NCBI RefSeq assembly: GCF_050436995.1
Contig: NC_134767.1
Coordinates: 4,588,001 to 4,652,000, forward strand
Reading direction: 5' to 3'
Source: Anticarsia gemmatalis
Lineage: Eukaryota > Arthropoda > Insecta > Lepidoptera > Erebidae
DNA length: 64,000 nt
The notes beneath the pieces were generated by a model. It saw only the letters and a program-made list of their open reading frames with translations. It did not search any database and was not told where the DNA came from. Every line of letters starts with the position of its first letter. Within the stretch, counting starts at the first letter, position 1. The translations under genes were made by a program, and so were the position numbers. This document shows, in pieces, positions 38,201-49,200 of this stretch.

Positions 38201-38853
38201 CATCGATTTCTTAATTATGTGAATCAAGATGCAATTTTAGTTTTTATTTGCTTGATATTTTTGATCATGATCTATAGTATGCTAAAATTGATGAGAAAAA
38301 ATAATTGGAGTCTTAAAATGAAACAAGATTATACATTTGTGACAGAGGTTTTTACGATAATAATACCTCCTCACAAAAATAAATCTATGGAAAACTTTAC
38401 TTGTCCTTATGTAACTCAAGTCTTGGATGGATTATGACTATGACTTGAGACTTGAGTTATGCCTAAAATCTTTACTAATATTATAAACCTGAAGAGTTTG
38501 TTTGTGTTTTTGTTTGAACGTGCTAATCTCAGAAACTACTGGTCCGATTTCAAAAATTATTTCAGTGTTAGATAGCCCATTTACCGAGAAAGGCTATAGG
38601 CTATCATCACGCCACGACTAATAGGAGCAGAGGTTTTTTAAAAAATCGGGAAAAATTTTGACTCTTATGTAGCGCAGCTAGTCAATAATTAGAGTTAATA
38701 AGTACATCAAATTAACTTAGTTTTAAAAAAAAAAATGTTTTCATGAAAATATAATAATGATCGCAATTTCTTTTACAGAACGTGTACTGGATGCAAATCT
38801 GCAACGTGTGCCCTCGCGTCTACCCCTGGATAAACAACCCTCTAGGACAGTAA
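35203..38853 (+). CDS. Chitin deacetylase-like pseudoenzyme candidate (array gene 3)
   Basis: Closest relative of gene 1. Coding exons: 35203-35391, 36140-36449, 36590-36857, 37229-37415, 37752-37889, 38779-38853; phases 0,1,2,0,0; 388 residues. Signal peptide 1-19. Exon 2 is 310 nt instead of 313: one codon is missing at motif 1, which reads TFDAVND instead of TFDDAVN, so only Asp70 remains of the Asp pair. Motif 2 HSITH (His124/His128) and YDCSW are kept, but the motif 5 histidine is replaced by arginine (FFVREAF, Arg289). In CE4 enzymes the motif 1 aspartates are the base and a metal ligand, and the motif 5 histidine is the acid, so deacetylase activity is expected to be lost or severely reduced. 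All splice sites, the frame, the promoter and the poly(A) signal are intact, so it is probably expressed. It could bind chitin without cutting acetyl groups. Introns carry a mariner-like MITE and two retroposons. Confidence 0.92.
35476..35683. mobile_element. Mariner-like MITE, copy 2 (intron 1 of gene 3)
   Basis: TTAGGTCGGGGAAAAAG at the left and its complement ending CCCCAACCTAA at the right, with TA on both sides (35474-35475 and 35684-35685). The interior has CTCGATATTTGGGTACCTCA, shared with the copy at 42205-42419. This insertion is absent from intron 1 of the close paralogue gene 1, so it is younger than the duplication. Confidence 0.85.
37918..38123 (+). mobile_element. SINE-like retroposon in intron 5 of gene 3
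   Basis: Starts CTAGCTGACCCGCGCAGCTC and ends with an (AT)n run and ATATAGAT; the middle has AGCCAAATCGGTCCAGTCGT, a conserved word of lepidopteran retroposons. It shares the head of the 5717 family but has a different body. Confidence 0.7.
38474..38682 (-). mobile_element. SINE (CTAGCTGACC type), inverted, intron 5 of gene 3
   Basis: The plus strand reads ACTAATATTATAAACCTGAA, then ACTACTGGTCCGATTT and GATAGCCCATTTACC, ending GCGCAGCTAG: the complement of the 5717-5970 family. An 81-codon frame just upstream (38192-38437) lies between the two retroposons and is not a gene. Confidence 0.75.
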
Positions 38854-38909
38854 AACGGCTGTGATTATTATTTTAAGATGTTAATGTAGTTTTCAGACAA
38901 TATTATACC

Positions 38910-38915
38910 AATAAA
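38910..38915 (+). terminator. Poly(A) signal of gene 3
   Basis: AATAAA 57 nt after the stop. The 3' UTR of gene 1 is almost identical up to this point but has AATAAT in place of a canonical hexamer. Confidence 0.65.
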
Positions 38916-39763
38916 AAATATCTCAAAGTGAACATGTTTTTTTTTTGTCATTATATTTTCTTGACGTTACGTCAGAAAGCTAAAGTTTCAATTGTGACTT
39001 GAATTCAGTATTTTAACCTGTATTTTGGAATAGAATAAGAGTAAAATTGTAGTTCTAATGTTTACTAATACTACATTGGTATATTATATTATATACTATA
39101 CTCAAATAGAGTAATCAATTGATATTATAAAAAGAAACCGATAATTTGTTAAGACGTAGAAGGTACAATTTGTGTTTAAAAACATTTAACAAATTAATTT
39201 AAAATTTATTTATTATATTCATTTAAAAAATGTAAAAATGGGCTTAAACTATTTGAAATTTAAGAGCAAAATATAAATGAGAAATTAAGTAAGTATTGCG
39301 CGTTTCAAACCTGAGACTTCTGCGTACTTATCGTTAATATATGTTTTCTTAAACAGATTTTTTATACTATACCTTACTTTTTCTATTATACTTGCACAAT
39401 AAACAAAAGCAGAATATATACATAATTTAATTAACTATTTACAATATACATAGACGTAAACATAAACGACAGAATATTATAACTCAAAGACACTAACTAC
39501 GAATGCCACTGTCAGAGCACGACTAAGATTGACTTCAATTGATAAACGGCCGGATATCAAGCACCTACGTAAGTGATTAATAACAACTAGCGGAAGAAGG
39601 AATTATAGTACAAAAAAACACACGCAAATCTGGGTAAATCCTACCGAATTCCGTGAAATTCTCATACAATTATCAATATCTGATTATCTTAATACTATAA
39701 TACTGCAAATAAAGTGCATAAATAGTTTAATCAGATTGATTTTCATATCTTTAATCACAATTA
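38916..39763. other. Spacer between genes 3 and 4
   Basis: AT-rich sequence with no supported coding frame or repeat family apart from A/T runs. Confidence 0.5.
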
Positions 39764-39784
39764 AGATAAGAGAGACCTTATAAA
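39764..39784 (+). promoter_or_regulatory. Core promoter of gene 4
   Basis: AGATAAG (39764-39770) lies directly before TATAAA (39779-39784). The transcription start would fall near 39808, about 24 nt before the ATG. The GATA-like site is closer to the TATA box than in genes 1-3. Confidence 0.5.
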
Positions 39785-39831
39785 CGACTAGAGAATAGAT
39801 ATTTTTACCATTTTGTAGTGAGATCGTCAGG

Positions 39832-42800
39832 ATGAAGTGGGCTCTAGTGTTTTCATTGTTATTTGTGGCGTTGGCTTTTGCCGACGAGGATTGCGAGGAC
39901 TGCCTCCCGTTGGCTGAGACATGCGACGTGGAAGTCTGCAAGCTCCCTGATTGCAGGTGCTCGATAACTGACATTCCCGGTGGATTGTTACCAAGGAATA
40001 CTCCCCAAGTAAGTTGATTTTCATTATCTATCTATACTATACTATTATAAAGCTGAAGAGTTTGTTTGTTTGATTGTTTGTTTGTTTGAACGCGCTAATC
40101 TCGGGAACCACGGGTCCGATTTGAAAAATTATTTCAGTGTTAGATAGCCCATTTATCGAAGAAGGCTATAGGCTATATATCATCACGCTTCGACCAATAG
40201 GGGAATACAAAAACGGGGAAAATTATGAATCTCTTATGTGACGCAAGCGAAGTTGCGCGGGTCAGCTAGTACTATTATAAAGCTGAAGAGTTTGTTTGGT
40301 AGTTTGTTTGAACGCGCTAATCTCAGGAACTACTGGTTCGATTTGAAAAAATCTTTCCGTGTTAGATAGCCCATTTATAGAGGAAGGCTATATATCATCA
40401 CTTTAAGGAGTTGTACATGTGCATTTTTAAGAGGAGTATATAATGGTATAAATCCCCCTTAATAAGTGCTTTACTACACTAATCAAGACTTCTGATTATA
40501 GGTTAATAGAGCGCGGAGCTAAAGAACTCTTAGTACAAAAATATATAACTGTCTGTGTATCTGGCCTACGGAAAATGAGTTAATTTTTCAGTTTTAATTT
40601 TTTAGTTACTAACCGGTCTAGAAAAGTAATTATTGCAGTTCCCATTGATTGTCGCGATTTTAAATTAAAAGATCGGGAGATACGATAACAATTATAGATT
40701 CGAAACAGATCCCCTATGCGGTCACTTTGTCTGCGATAAAATGTATCATGAACTGATAACATTGAGGATTATTCAGTAAATATTTGATTTCAAAGATACC
40801 GATACTGGTAATAGTCAATTAGGTCAATATCAATACAAAACCCATTTAGTTGAGATAATAATGATCACTAACATAATACGCAACATCTTTTGTTTCAGTT
40901 CGTCACAGTCACTTTCGACGATGGTGTGAACACCAGGAATATCATTACCTACCGCGCGAGCTTGTACAACCGTAAGAACCAAAATGGTTGCCCTGCTGGA
41001 GCAACCTTCTTCGTCAACCACGAATACACCGACTACACGGTCATCAATGAATTGTATAATAGAGGTTTTGAGATTGCTCTCCACTCTATCAGCCATCAGA
41101 CACCACAGAGCTACTGGGCTGAGGCTTCTTATGAAGATATGGTGAAGGAATTTGCCGACCAGAAGAGGCAAATGGCTCACTTTGGCAACATACATGTTGA
41201 TACAATCAAAGGTCAGATACATTGTTCTAATTATTTATATATAAATGATTTTATTGTTGAATAAAACGCAAAAGCACAGCAAAATTATTTTAGTCTGCAA
41301 ATTTTTGCTTTTAATCTCGTTTCTGACACCATCATTTTTATTGGCCTCCTATTGTGATGTCAATCAATCGAAATTGTTTTATGAATTAAACTTAACTAAG
41401 TTTTATTTTTTCCAGGTATCCGTATTCCATTCCTCCAAATGACTGGCAATGCCAGTTTCCAGATGATGGCTAATCACGGCTTCACGTACGACTGCTCTTG
41501 GCCCACCGTGTCATTCACTGACCCAGCTTTGTGGCCTTATACCCTGGACTACGCTTCCGAGCAGGACTGCATTGTTCCACCCTGCCCTACGGCCTCTATC
41601 CCCGGCACATGGGTGATGCCTATGGTGACATGGACTGATCTTGCTGGATTCCCTTGCTCCATGGTTGATGCTTGCTTCAGCCCGTAAGTATTATAATTAC
41701 TTTTTTTAGTAGGGCTTCTGTGCTGGTTTAAACTTGAACTTGATTTTTTTTATTTAACGGGCTATCTTAATTTTTGAAGATTTGAACATACTGCTAGTAA
41801 ACATGAGAAACTAGTAAATTTGAGGATATCAAAAGAAATAACTAGTAAAATCTGGTGGTAGCTACACCTGAGCGAAGGTCTCGGGATAAATTCGCGGATT
41901 AGACAAAGTAATGTCTTATTTGCTTTTCTACAAAAAATATTTTGAACGACGATAAAGAAATAAAGTACAAGTAATAATTTGTTTTTCGTCACCAGTCCTT
42001 CTCTCACAGACGAGAACGCGTGGTACAATTTCATCCTTACCAACTTTGAGCGTCACTACAAGGGCAACAGAGCTCCTTTCCCGTTCTTCATTCATGAAGC
42101 GTTCTTCGACGCCAACCCTGCCGTGTTGAGGGCCTTCATCAGATTCCTGAACCTGATCAACAGCTTGCCTGATGTCTTCATGGTAATATGAATATAGTGT
42201 ATCATTAGGTCGGGAAAAAAGTTTTTTCGCATTATAGTATGTATGAACTTGTAATAAAATCTTTTCTCTTCACAAAAACGCTCGATATTTGGGAACCTCA
42301 CAAGCTCATTGAAATAAACCCAATGAACCGTGTACTCATTTGTGATTCTTGAAGCCAAAGAGATTATATTACAAGTTCATACATATTATGATGCGAAAAG
42401 ACTTTTTCCCCAAGCGAATAAATTATATAGGTACCTTGGCCATGGACTGTGAAGGGCTTCACAAACACAAAAACAACGGACATTATAGAGAATCATACAC
42501 GAAACATTTTCTTGTCAAATACATAAGTATTTGTTGCATTTGGAAGTTGGATTACGACCCGTCAGCAGGTTATAGTATTCTTCAGTTTTTACGGAAAAAT
42601 GTTGATATTTTATAGCAGACTATGTTATGAACATGCTATATTTTATATCACAATCAGTCACATATTATTATCTCATATTTTTAAATGAATATTGAAACGT
42701 CTTTCAATATTAAGTATTAATCAAAGGCCAATGCCCCAAACGGCCCCAACTGCGAATTAAAATTAAAATGAAGTTCTACTTATATCCGCTATGTTAAAAT

Positions 42801-43650
42801 CTCGCCTTGTCTTCTTCAGGTGAATGCCCAGGAAGTCCTCGATTGGGTGAAGAACCCCGTCCCCATTTCTGAGTACAGACAGCAACCGTGCAGAAGACTC
42901 GTCCCGACCAGTTGCAGAGCTAGGAGTTGCGGTCCTTACACTGCTGCCCACAATAATGTAAGTATTCAAGGATTATAGTAAAAAGACATAACGTTGTTCT
43001 AAAAAAATAAGAATCCACTACTGAATCTTCAAAAAGAAATATTAACCAGTAAGACTTTGACCATCACCCAGTTTTAAGAAGATACTTAGTTTCATCCTAA
43101 TGTTTTCCTCCGTCGTTCTTTTTGTGTCTGCCATTAACATAGGTTACGATGCGGAGAAACAATGAACAAATCGCACTAATAACACAATAGTGTATTAACT
43201 CAAAATACATCGACACAACTTCAACTAGACTTAACACCATAACCATACCGTATTTTTTTATTTATTGGTAACAAAATGATCTCTTTTATTTCATTTTTAA
43301 AAAACAAAGAGCATTATGTTTTTTGTACGCATAATAGGGAGTAAGAAACAAGTTATTCGTTGATTCTGATAAAAGTTAGATTTTGAGTTACAACACTATT
43401 GTATTATTAATGCGATATGCATGCAGATAACCAAGAACAGTCAGCATTAAGCGCAATCAAGTTAGAAACAACACAAAATCTTGGCGTCTTTTTACAGCTT
43501 TCTGGATCTGTACTTGACAAAACTTCTTTAATATGATGTGTTCTATAAATATTCTAATGGTATATTCGTTTTCAGCTGGCGTACTGGATGCAAGTCTGCA
43601 GCGTATGTCCCCGAGTCTACCCGTGGTTGGGCAACCCTCTCGGACAGTAA
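39832..43650 (+). CDS. Chitin deacetylase-like protein, group V (array gene 4)
   Basis: Secreted CE4 deacetylase. Coding exons: 39832-40008, 40899-41211, 41416-41683, 41996-42182, 42820-42957, 43576-43650; phases 0,1,2,0,0; 385 residues. Signal peptide about 1-17 (MKWALVFSLLFVALAFA), then an acidic segment with an extra CEDC pair and CDVEVC..PDCRC. CE4 motifs are complete: TFDD Asp66/Asp67, HSISH His121/His125, RIPF, YDCSW Asp189, FFIHE His286. The donor of exon 2 is GTCAGA rather than the usual GTAAG, a weaker site, but phase and length agree with the paralogues. Intron 1 has two SINE copies, and intron 4 a mariner-like MITE starting 23 bp after the donor. Confidence 0.93.
40033..40269 (-). 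mobile_element. SINE (CTAGCTGACC type), intron 1 of gene 4, copy 1
   Basis: Full-length inverted copy: TTTGTTTG run, GATAGCCCATTTATCG, CATCACGCTTCGACCAATAG, ending GCGCGGGTCAGCTAG. Confidence 0.85.
40270..40404 (-). mobile_element. SINE (CTAGCTGACC type), intron 1 of gene 4, truncated copy 2
   Basis: Directly abuts the previous copy and covers only the distal half, from the ACTATTATAAAGCTGAAGAG end through ATATATCATCAC. The tandem arrangement suggests one element inserted at the tail of another. Confidence 0.8.
42205..42419. mobile_element. Mariner-like MITE, copy 3 (intron 4 of gene 4)
   Basis: TTAGGTCGGGAAAAAAG at the left and a slightly degenerate complement (CTTTTTCCCCAAGCGAA) at the right. 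The interior CTCGATATTTGGGAACCTCA matches copy 2. Confidence 0.82.
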
Positions 43651-43684
43651 ATAACCGCAGAAATTCTTATGAATACATTTCAAT

Positions 43685-43690
43685 AATAAA
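43685..43690 (+). terminator. Poly(A) signal of gene 4
   Basis: AATAAA 35 nt after the stop codon. Confidence 0.7.
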
Positions 43691-43911
43691 CTTTTTAACA
43701 TTATATTATCTTTTATTTATTTTAGAAAAAAATAAAGCCAACTAAACAATGGTATAATAGAAACAGTTTGCGCAAATTAGTTCATCCCTTTTAGCTTAAA
43801 ATGATGTTGTAAGTTTACACCTTAGTGTTGACTGAAGGGAATGACCATAACCTTTGGAAAGGTAAAAAAACGCAAGATCAACTATTGACACATAATAATA
43901 TGTCAGTTAAT

Positions 43912-44131
43912 GGCCGCCTTTACACACACGCTCAATCGTGCGTTCTTAGGAGCGTACAGGATTACGCACGGGAAAGACGGCGCGCTCTTCGCTCGCGATT
44001 TCCTTCGCGGGCTTGACAGATGAGCGCGGCGCGCCTTCTTTCCTTTCCCCTTGCACATCCTTTACACGCACGCTCCTTCAAGCGCGATTGTTGTTTTATG
44101 CGCGATAGAGCGTGTGTGTAAAGACGACTAA
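43912..44131. mobile_element. CpG-rich MITE with ~20-bp inverted ends
   Basis: GGCCGCCTTTACACACACGC at the left is matched by GCGTGTGTGTAAAGACGACT at the right. The interior is rich in GCGC and TCGCGA words, unlike the AT-rich flanks. The GGCC-type start and composition recall the Harbinger-like element at 16081. A TWA target duplication is not clear. Confidence 0.65.
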
Positions 44132-44723
44132 TGTTAGGTATAGTACATATTTAGCAAAAAAAACAGCTAACAATAAACTCCTGTCCACACTCTTTAATTG
44201 AATGTTAATATTATCTGTCCATAATAATGATAATATTTTTAACGCTTTACTCCCAATCAATCTAAATGTAAGCGAAAATGATGCTATATTTACCTAAACA
44301 AATTCAACCACTTCAGAATGGCCTTAAAAACGATCTCAATTGTAGGTATTACAATCTAAATTGTCCTGAAATTGGTTTCTAGTGCAACAGCTGACTTTTT
44401 CAAGATACTTAAGTTTTCAAGTTAGTTACTTGAGTTTTCCAAGTTTTCCAGTGACCAGATTTTAAACTTATTTTTAGGTGACTACAAAAAGACGTGGCAG
44501 ACGTAAATATAGGTACTCTTATTCCAGATTTGTTTCCAAAATTAGATACTTAATCAATAATTACAGTATTATCAAATTCATTATTAGAATCACCCATTAT
44601 AGGTACATTAATTGCAAATAGTGTTTGTAAAGTCGTTTCAAAACTCCGGGAAAAGTTACAAGCCACGACGTAAATCCCGGAACTTTTCGGGATCTTTACA
44701 AGAACTTAGAATTAGTAAGTACT
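44132..44723. other. Spacer sequence without a visible gene
   Basis: AT-rich; no supported feature. Confidence 0.5.
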
Positions 44724-44937
44724 AAAGGCCGCCCGCGACTTTGTCCGCGTGGAAACCCTTCCCGTGTAAATCCCGATCCCTCGGGGACTCCGAGATTAAA
44801 AGTAGCCTAAATGTTATTCTGAATCTTCAGTTACCTATATGCCAAATTTCATGATAATCGATTCAGTACTATTTACGTGAAAGAGTAACAAACATCCATA
44901 CATACTCACAAACTTATATTTATAATATTAGTAGGAT
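44724..44937 (+). mobile_element. Lepidopteran retroposon tail (GACTTTGTCCGCGTGG type)
   Basis: GCCGCCCGCGACTTTGTCCG, TTCCCGTGTAAATCCC, AAAAGTAGCCTAAATG, CCAAATTTCATGATAATCG, GTGAAAGAGTAACAAACATC and the end ATAATATTAGTAGGAT form the standard order of one of the commonest lepidopteran RTE/SINE tails. Confidence 0.85.
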
Positions 44938-45114
44938 AACTAGGATTATACGAAAATTCACATAATCATATAAAAGAACAAAAGTTTAATTCGTAAGTCA
45001 CAGAAAAGCAAAATACTAAATCTTTAATCAATTAAGGTCGTACTACTAGGCCAAGAGTCATCTCCTGGAATGAGGATTGTAACCGAATTTTCTATTGATG
45101 GTTTAATTGAACGT

Positions 45115-45361
45115 TGAGGCGCCCATAGCCAGTTGCGCTCACCGGTCGGTAAAAGATCTCTGGGTTGAGCAACCCTTAGTGCGGTCATACCATAGATGGG
45201 TGACCACATACTGGTATTTGAACTGGGCGTCTCAATGCTTCAGAGGGCACGTAAAAAGGGTCCCGGTTGTTGTTAAGCCACGTCAAAGGCCTTCGGGCGG
45301 CTTGAACAACTTTGACATTAGGTTGACAACTAACCATACGATAAGAAGAAGAAGAAGAAGT
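45115..45361 (+). mobile_element. 5S rRNA-derived SINE with (GAA)n tail
   Basis: Head GAGCAACCCTTAGTGCGGTC...TAGATGGGTGACC and tail GGCGGCTTGAACAACTTTGA as in the 21239 copy. It ends in CCATACGATAAG followed by a GAA microsatellite (45343-45361), probably the genomic 3' tail of the retroposon. Confidence 0.85.
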
Positions 45362-45654
45362 AGAGCGTTAGAGAAACTGACATCCTTCCAGAATTGTAAA
45401 CTAAACTTTCAGGCACGAAAAGTTAACGATGCTCGATGATGAAGAAACTAACGATAAGAAATATTTTATTCGCATCAAATTTTTTATCAGGCGCATGGAA
45501 AGCTTCGTCAATACTGTTACTATAAATACGGTAATAATTTAAAGACTGCGCTATATACTACAATTTTATACGCTGTTTTTATAAATAGTATTTTTCAAAA
45601 GCATTACTCACGTTGTTTTATATTTAAATACATAAAATCACGCCATTTTCCTAT

Positions 45655-45775
45655 AGGTGTAGGCAGATATCCCACCACTTAGTACGATTCCAACAAACTT
45701 CTCTTGCTCCATTCCCATTCATCTTATCATCCCATACGTCTTGTCATGCAGGTCGGCCGGTAACACTACAGACCT
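45655..45775 (+). repeat. Dispersed repeat shared with 20480-20640
   Basis: CCACCACTTAGTACGATTCC, CTTGCTCCATTCCCATTCAT and GGTCGGCCGGTAAC repeat the motif order at 20480-20640. Confidence 0.6.
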
Positions 45776-45807
45776 GACATTTTTGCAAGATATTACTGAT
45801 TTGTGTG

Positions 45808-46052
45808 TGAGGCCCGTAGCCAGTAGATCACCGGTCGGTAAGCGATCTGTGGGTTAAGCAAACCTTGTCGCGGTCATTCCATAGATGGGTGACCGCATAG
45901 TGTTATTTAACTGGGCGTCTCCGTGCTTCGGAGAGCATGTAAAAAGTCGGTTCCGGTTGTTGTCAATTATGATAACAGTCGTTAAGCCACGTCAAAGGCC
46001 TTTCAGGCGGCTTGAATAACTATGACACTAGGTTGACCACTAACAATACGAT
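45808..46052 (+). mobile_element. 5S rRNA-derived SINE, near full length
   Basis: ACCGGTCGGTAAGCGATCTG, GGGTTAAGCAAACC, TAGATGGGTGACCGCATAGT, then the family tail with GGCGGCTTGAATAACTATGA. It is about 230 bp upstream of the first ATG of gene 5 and close to the previous copy. Confidence 0.85.
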
Positions 46053-46279
46053 TAGTAGTAGTAGTACTGATATGACCTGAATATGCCTTTCTAGGGCGAT
46101 TCTTAGCTGTGTAGGTAATTTATTTGTGTCTGAAAAACATACATGAAAGTCCCGGGACGCGGGACATCCTTAATGAAAAACATAACTCATATAATCTCAG
46201 CAATAATTTACATAACATCTCACGGATATAGATTATCAAGCTTATTCATTAAGAACGTTTTGGACTAATGGTTGGAAAA

Positions 46280-49200
46280 ATGAAGTGGTTTGCATTTTTA
46301 TTCCTGCCATTAGTTCTGGCCAAAGATTTAAAGGGATTTAATGAAATTCGTCGGGATGTGCCGTTAGCCGTTAGTTGTGATGTAGAAGCTTGTCAATTGC
46401 CTGATTGCAGATGTTCCAGCACCGATATTCCTGGAGGGCTTTTGCCTAGAGATACGCCTCAGGTAATATTACTTACTATAATCATGTCTTGAGGAGATAA
46501 GAATACCTAATATATAAAAATTAGACAGTGTTACGTAATTGCATTACTATATGAGACTTCTTCGTCTATAGTTTGAGCTTCTCGCTTTTTGTCGTTCCCG
46601 GTAAATGTCAAAAGACTACCTTTCTGTTACTTGGGTCTAATATTGCGAAAAGGCTTAACGCGGTCGTTGAGTACAGGTTAAGCCGTTTCACCGGGTAATG
46701 AGAGTAAAGGAATAATAAGCGTGCCGGTGTATTGTGCACACACTTGGGCACGACAAACAAAGTCCTGCATAGTTGGTTGGATTCAATGAAACTGACCGCC
46801 GTAGCCGAATATCGGCCAGGAGAACAAAAAAAATGTTTAATGTTAACCAGTATTATCAAGAGCTAAATGTTAAATCTGACCATTTAGGTGCATACTTTTT
46901 AGTCTGCGAAAATAGAACCTATGCAATTAAGTATATGCAGTAACACACACAACGCGGAAAAAAGTCCTGCGCGTTACTACATATAATTGCATAGGTTCTA
47001 TTTTCACAGACTAAAACGTGCGTCACGGATAGTCTGCCCTCTGCGCTGCACCTTAAGAAGAAAGAATTGAGACATTTGATGGTATTTGTATAATTTTCAG
47101 TTTGTAACTATTACTTTCGACGATCCCGTGAACCCGAACAACATTGAAATCTACCGCGAGATCCTGTACAACCGTAAGAATTCCAACGGCTGCCCTGCCG
47201 GCGCTACATTCTACGTCAACCATGAATGGAACGACTATCGCCTCGTCAATGAACTCTACAACCAGCAGTTCGAGATCGCTCTCCATACTATCAGTCATAA
47301 TAACAACGCGAGTTACTGGGCTGGAGCAACATACGACATTATGGAACAAGAACTTGGACACCAAAGAAAACAAATGGCCCATTTCGCTAATATTCCTTAT
47401 GAAAGTCTTCAAGGTTAGTCATTAATAATATTCTCTTTTTTATATCATTTTTGGGTATTTCAAAAGAACATACTGGCTCTCGATGGCAAAGGTTCGAGAA
47501 CAATATAAATCAAACGGAACCACTTTTCCAATAGGCGGGCTGCGCGTACTAACGATAAAAGTAGTATCAGTTTCAAAATATAATAAAAAATCAGGTTAAT
47601 CAACTTTTTAAAAATTAATCTCTATCTGCTACAAAAATAAACTCAATTCAAATATTATTATTTTCACCGAAACAAAAATAATGTAAGAATTTTATCATGA
47701 CTGAAATCAAAATGATAATCTTAATCCATTTCCTTTATTCATTTCAGGTGTGCGCCTTCCACACCTGCAAATGACTGGAAACTCCAGTTTCTTAGTCATG
47801 GCTGACTATGGTGTGGTATATGACTGTTCCTGGCCTACGATGCACTTCACAAACCCTGGTCTTTGGCCATACACCCTCGACTATGCGACCACTCAAGAGT
47901 GCCTCATCCCTCCCTGCCCTACAGCTTCCATTCCAGGAACTTGGGTCATGCCTATGGTTTCGTGGTTCTATGGTGGATCTTGTGCTATGGTCGATTATTG
48001 CGATAATTCGTAAGTTTATCAGAAATACGTATCGGTTTTATGATATATTACGTATTATTCAATACAAATGATAAGTGATGAATCAGTGTTGACTGATAAA
48101 GTACCTAATTTCAAAAGTATTAAGAATCCGTTTGAAAAGCATTTTCCCTTATTACCTATTTTTGGATGCAAAATCATTCCTAACATCAGAATATTTAGTT
48201 GCACCATGCATAAGAAAAAATCTCCACATTTTGTTTTAGACCTGATGTGAATGACGAAGAAGCCTGGTTCCGATTCATCGTTAAGAACTTTGAGATTCAT
48301 TACTTGGGAAACCGAGCTCCATTTGGATTTTTCGTTCACGATACATTCCTTGCCGCAAATCCTGCTGTGAAGGCAGCTTTAATCCGGTTTATGGATCTTG
48401 TGAACCACATGCATGATGCATTCATGGTAAGATTTTCTTAAAGAGAAAAAAGTGGCCGCGAAATCCAGACTAATTTTACAAATTCGAAAGTCTGTCTAGA
48501 CAGACAGACTAGACAGTTTGCTTTCTTTCATAGCTAAATCGCAAAACAACATACAGATTTATAATGAAACCCAACTAACTGTTGTCAATAACAAATAAAT
48601 TCGTTGTATTTAAACGTGCGGGCCATAGTGAAACGCACTGTCGGTGTCACCGGCCATGTATATCCAAAATTATATTACTAATCACACGATGGATGCCTTA
48701 AAATGATCAACGACATGACATCTCAAGGATAGCAACAGGACAGGAATCAAGCTAGCCTGGACACATTTAGGGAAGACCCGAGAACAAACGCCATGGAGGT
48801 CAAACGCCATGAAAATCTTTGGGAGGGACTTTTACTCAAGAATAGGACTTAAACAAAATACGCGTATCAATTTGCTCATTGTTTGTTCCAGGTAAACTCC
48901 ATAGATGTTATCAACTGGGTCAAAAATCCGATTTCTCTACAGGAATATAGAAATAAGGGTTGCAATCCTTGGAAACAAGCTGATTGTCAATACAGAATAT
49001 GTGGACCAATGGACTCTGAGCACAACAATGTAAGTATTTTCTTAGACAATTAATTAGAGAGGTTAGTGTTTTAGATCAAGATACCGAAACGATAATCACT
49101 AAATAATTGAATTATGTTGGACTGGTAATAAATAAATAAAGTTTAACCCATTAATGTCCCACTGCTGGGCAAAGGTCTCCAACCGTTATAAGAGAGGGGT

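Noticed and set aside
38192..38437. 81-codon hydrophobic frame in intron 5 of gene 3.
   Set aside because: Lies between two retroposons within the intron, AT-rich, with no counterpart in the same intron of gene 1.
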